Shown here: in pieces, positions 4,998-7,940 of the stretch
How the letters are laid out: each line of letters opens with the position of its first letter
How positions within the stretch are numbered: the stretch's first letter is position 1
NCBI GenBank assembly: GCA_035687895.1
Contig: DASRUE010000271.1
Span: 1-7,940 of the forward strand
Direction of reading: 5' to 3'
DNA: 7,940 nucleotides
From: JAERML01 sp035687895
Lineage (GTDB): Bacteria; Bacteroidota; Ignavibacteria; UBA10030; UBA6906
Notes under the pieces: model-generated
The model's database searches: none
Seen by the model: only the letters and a program-made list of their open reading frames with translations
Told to the model about the DNA's origin: nothing
Translations under genes and position numbers: made by a program

Positions 4998-7940
4998 TCA
5001 TTTCATCAGGATCATCTTCTTCACGCCTGCAAACAGAAACTGCCCGGTCGCCTGCCTCGCCTCGAGTCTGTAGAAGTACACCCCGCTGCTTACTGAAAAT
5101 CCTCTTGAGGACTTTCCGTTCCAGTCAACGATATGGCCTCCGCTCATTTGCTCTTCATCGACAAGCGAGGCAACCTCCTGGCCGAGGATATTGTAGATTT
5201 TCAACGTTACATGACTCTGTGTCGACAGCTTGTATTCAATACGCGTTGAAGGATTGAACGGGTTGGGATAGTTCTGCGAAAGCAAGATATCCCCTGGCAG
5301 TTGTTGTTGAGGGTTGTCGTCCACACCTGTAGTTCCGTTGAACCCGCCAATATTGTAAAGAACAAAGAGAGAGTCGAACGACGATGCGATAGCGATATCC
5401 GTCTTGCCGTCGAGATCGAAGTCCGACGCCACAATGCCATTCGGGAACCCGCTTGCGAATGGGAAGTAGCAGTTGGGTTTCGGAGTGAAATGACCCGAGC
5501 CGTCGTTCAGGAAGACGGTAATACCTTTGTCAAAGAGCGTGCGGTTGGCTGCGACGAAATCCAGGTCACCGTCGTTCTCGTAATCCAGTGCGATGATAGC
5601 CCTAGTTTGTGTCGTTGGGATTGTATCCGGAGCAAAATTGAGAACTCCCTGATTGCGCAGCAAAATGCAAGAGTTCTCTGTCGCGCTGGTTGTCAGGAGG
5701 TCATTATCTCCATCTCCATCAAAATCTCTCATCACGATGCTTGAGGTGTGTCCGACGTATGAGGCTGTGCCGAAATTGTGCGCAGAATGCGTTGCGACAA
5801 AGTTGTATCGGGTGCCACAGGGTGCGCCGATGGGGAAGGTGAAAACAAAATCGACGTCTTTGAAGAGGATAAGTTCGGACGGAATGGGTCCGATCGTAAG
5901 TGCCGCAATTTCAGCCGTTTGGCTGCCGGTAAGATTTCCTGCAACGAGAGCGGTCATCGAGGCCTGTAGGGTGTCGAAAGGAGTAGGAAAAGGAGGAACA
6001 GGGACCTGAGAGGGTAACCGTTGGGCATCGTGGCAAAGATCTCTGGACCCCCCAGTACCGAGGAGCGCCCCAACAAAGCCGAGAAAGCTCGATGTCGGTA
6101 AGAAGCCGTTGTCCTCCGTGAGAAGTGCGATTCCCGGAGTGTCTGCAATGGTGGGCACGAAGGCTCCGACTTCAATGGATCGTACTCTACCGTACGTTCC
6201 CACCACCGCGCTACTCGAAAATCCTCCACCACCATCGTTCCAGAAAACCTGCACCGCAGAAGTGTCTCCTCCCACAATCAGATCAAGGTGTCCGTCTCTA
6301 TCAAAATCGAAGAGTTTTATCACCGTGGGCTGGAAGCTGGTAGACAACTCCCCCGCCTGCACAAACGACCTGCCTGGTCTCTGGTTTCGAAAGAGCAATA
6401 CCTGTCGATTATCGTACGTGGGCACGGCAATATCATCGTCGTTGTCATTATCGAAGAAATCTCCCGTTGCCAGTGAGAGGGGCGGTCCTGGCAGTCCGGC
6501 GCGGAATCCATCCGCGAACATGTCAAATGGTATGAGCACACCTTCGTCGGCACCCTTGAATGGACTCACGGAGTCGCGCTGCTGTCCGTCATAATCAATG
6601 GTAATGCCCGGTATGGGAATGCCGTGGAGCGTCGAGTCCGGGTTTTGCGCCTCGCAGTCATCGATATGGAATCCGTCTGAAAAGTTGACTGTCCTGAAAG
6701 CAGAGTTTATGTCCAATCCTGTTGCTGACTGGTATGCACTGAGATTTGGAAACATTGTGCCGTTACGACGAACCAGGCCGGAAGCCCCGTGGCCTTCCGG
6801 CAGGTATATGATATTATGGTTCGACACAAGGTTCTGAGCTTGGCCGGAGGATCCCTGGTCAAATGCCACAAAACTTGCACTGCTGAATTCGAGAATGATA
6901 TTGTTGAGCACCGTGCAGTTCGCTCCCGTCACGTTCAAAGCGATATTGGCGCCAAGACCTCCCGACACATTTACCATCGTGTTGTACAGAACCTTCGTGT
7001 TCGGCGTTTCGATCCTCATGCAGTAGGTCCTCACGGTAGCGGCGTTTGAGATGATGGCGTTGTTGACAATGGTGATGGAGTCCGTCACGAAAAAGACGTT
7101 GCGCACCGAGATGCCAGTAAAATCGTCGAAGGGTCCCCCTAAGGCCACGCGGTTCTTGATGAGATTGCGCTCGATGATCGCCGTCGTTGCGAAGTTCACC
7201 TCAATTCCAGATTTGGCTCCTCTTCCGCCTGCAAGATCGATGATGTTCCTCTTGACCGAGGCGTACGTGCACGCCAACTCAATTGCCGTACCCAGAGGGT
7301 TTCCTGATCCTGTAGCGCTCCTGTAACCCTGATAGAACTCGTTGTCTTCTACAATTATGGCCCCCCCACGATTGTTGCCATTCTCATTGGTAATTCCCCT
7401 CAAAATTCTGTAGAGCCGGTTGTTCGTAAAGGAGGCGCTTGACAGCGTCTGGTTTGACCCGAAGCCAATGTCCGTCCCGAACTGTTCCCCGGCAATGAAA
7501 TAAGGTGTTCCGATGAACTTACAACCATCGAATTCCAGCCCGTCAATTGAAGGGTTGTTATTATCAAAACCGGCATAGATGAAATGTCCAACGGGGGTAT
7601 CCATTGAGTCGGCGTCCTTGAACGTCAGGTTTCGCAGCGTGACATAGTCTGCTGAAAGGCGAACAAGAATCCGGATGGAGCTGCTGTTGAAATCCGCCTG
7701 GAGAATGACGTTATCAACATTGCCTCCTGATGCAGCATCGGGCTGAAAGGTGATACGATTGATGGAGGACGCGCCGGCAATGGTGCTGTCGAGCACGAAG
7801 AGTGTGCTTGCACCACCATCCTTCGTGTAGGTGCCCGGTCGGATGTTGAAGAAGACCGCTCCTGAAACGCCGCGTGACTTGATCGCGCTTGCCGCATCTT
7901 GCAGCGTAGCGAAGTCGGGCGCGCTACCGCCAACGGTGTA
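4998..7940 (-). CDS. T9SS-exported beta-helix / FG-GAP propeller surface protein (5' end beyond right edge)
   Basis: The frame is open from the right edge to TGA at 5000-4998, giving 980 visible residues; the true start lies outside. A GTG at 7796 is not the likely start, because the 48 residues before it read as normal protein (YTVGGSAPDFATLQDAA, then FFNIRPGTY), the usual entry into a right-handed beta-helix. Residues 1 to about 466 form that helix: asparagines near 174, 200, 232, 259, 294, 320, 347 and 376 recur every 26-35 residues (NNRLY, DNEFY, RNIID, RNLIK, NNAII, NTMVN, NNIIL, HNIIY), ending in DYDGQQR...GADEG. Residues about 490-865 hold seven FG-GAP/VCBS-like repeats; five have acidic calcium-type loops (for example DFDRDGHLD, DFDGDGDND, DFDLDGKTD). 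Residues 885-980 are a type IX sorting domain. It is probably exported across the outer membrane and surface-anchored or released; the ligand is unknown. A role in polysaccharide binding or cleavage is possible, but no catalytic residues were recognised. Confidence 0.9.
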   Translation of the reverse strand, partial: YTVGGSAPDFATLQDAASAIKSRGVSGAVFFNIRPGTYTKDGGASTLFVLDSTIAGASSINRITFQPDAASGGNVDNVILQADFNSSSIRILVRLSADYVTLRNLTFKDADSMDTPVGHFIYAGFDNNNPSIDGLEFDGCKFIGTPYFIAGEQFGTDIGFGSNQTLSSASFTNNRLYRILRGITNENGNNRGGAIIVEDNEFYQGYRSATGSGNPLGTAIELACTYASVKRNIIDLAGGRGAKSGIEVNFATTAIIERNLIKNRVALGGPFDDFTGISVRNVFFVTDSITIVNNAIISNAATVRTYCMRIETPNTKVLYNTMVNVSGGLGANIALNVTGANCTVLNNIILEFSSASFVAFDQGSSGQAQNLVSNHNIIYLPEGHGASGLVRRNGTMFPNLSAYQSATGLDINSAFRTVNFSDGFHIDDCEAQNPDSTLHGIPIPGITIDYDGQQRDSVSPFKGADEGVLIPFDMFADGFRAGLPGPPLSLATGDFFDNDNDDDIAVPTYDNRQVLLFRNQRPGRSFVQAGELSTSFQPTVIKLFDFDRDGHLDLIVGGDTSAVQVFWNDGGGGFSSSAVVGTYGRVRSIEVGAFVPTIADTPGIALLTEDNGFLPTSSFLGFVGALLGTGGSRDLCHDAQRLPSQVPVPPFPTPFDTLQASMTALVAGNLTGSQTAEIAALTIGPIPSELILFKDVDFVFTFPIGAPCGTRYNFVATHSAHNFGTASYVGHTSSIVMRDFDGDGDNDLLTTSATENSCILLRNQGVLNFAPDTIPTTQTRAIIALDYENDGDLDFVAANRTLFDKGITVFLNDGSGHFTPKPNCYFPFASGFPNGIVASDFDLDGKTDIAIASSFDSLFVLYNIGGFNGTTGVDDNPQQQLPGDILLSQNYPNPFNPSTRIEYKLSTQSHVTLKIYNILGQEVASLVDEEQMSGGHIVDWNGKSSRGFSVSSGVYFYRLEARQATGQFLFAGVKKMILMK
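5001..5288 (-). other. Type IX secretion C-terminal sorting domain (within the beta-helix protein)
   Basis: The last 96 residues begin ILLSQNYPNPFNPSTRIEY and continue with VTLKIYNILGQEVASLVD, a Gly-rich turn, VDWNGKSSRGFSVSSGVYFYRL and a closing KKMILMK. This is the FlgD-like/Por secretion tail of the FCB group. In this family the domain targets the protein to the T9SS translocon and is usually removed after export. It is the best lineage clue in the window. Confidence 0.93.

Noticed and set aside
6109..6594. A 161-codon plus-strand frame opposite the FG-GAP region
   Set aside because: It is antisense to a clear FG-GAP repeat region, is rich in Ser and Pro as expected from reversed Gly/Asp codons, and has no domain.

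Overview
The window looks like a piece of chromosome from a member of the Bacteroidota/Chlorobi (FCB) superphylum, most likely an Ignavibacteria- or Kapabacteria-like lineage. The evidence is a C-terminal type IX secretion (T9SS) sorting domain with the NYPNPFNPST signature, a secreted protein of the 'SYQGVLTDTSGNP' type common in these genomes, and base composition that is roughly balanced by eye. The lineage is inferred from protein style, not from a marker gene.

Layout. (1) Positions 1-827, minus strand: the N-terminal 275 residues of a secreted surface protein that runs off the left edge, with a strong Shine-Dalgarno and a plausible sigma70-type promoter in the divergent intergenic region. 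(2) Positions 1081-1509, plus: a truncated copy of an alpha/beta-hydrolase gene (KANL3/Tex30-like). (3) Positions 1534-3372, plus: a SurA/PpiC-like exported peptidyl-prolyl isomerase/chaperone with a recognisable C-terminal parvulin domain and a degenerate first one. (4) Positions 3497-4264, plus: the first quarter or so of a glycoside hydrolase family 3 beta-glucosidase, cut off before the catalytic nucleophile. (5) Positions 4261-4938, plus: a complete hydrolase of the same family as (2). (6) Positions 4998-7940, minus: a large surface or secreted protein, 5' end outside the window, with a right-handed beta-helix, seven FG-GAP-like repeats (probable seven-bladed beta-propeller) and a T9SS sorting domain.

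How it fits together. Both edge genes are minus-strand exported proteins. Between them lies a plus-strand block showing signs of rearrangement: a direct duplication of the hydrolase head (about 345 bp, copies about 3.1 kb apart) and two truncated genes, one of them ending just before the second repeat copy. The isomerase could help fold outer-membrane or secreted proteins such as the T9SS cargo, but nothing here shows a dedicated partnership.

I see no CRISPR array, tRNA, rRNA, transposase, integrase or obvious defence system, and no convincing new multi-gene system. The points most worth a second look are the mosaic hydrolase duplication and the beta-helix/propeller architecture.
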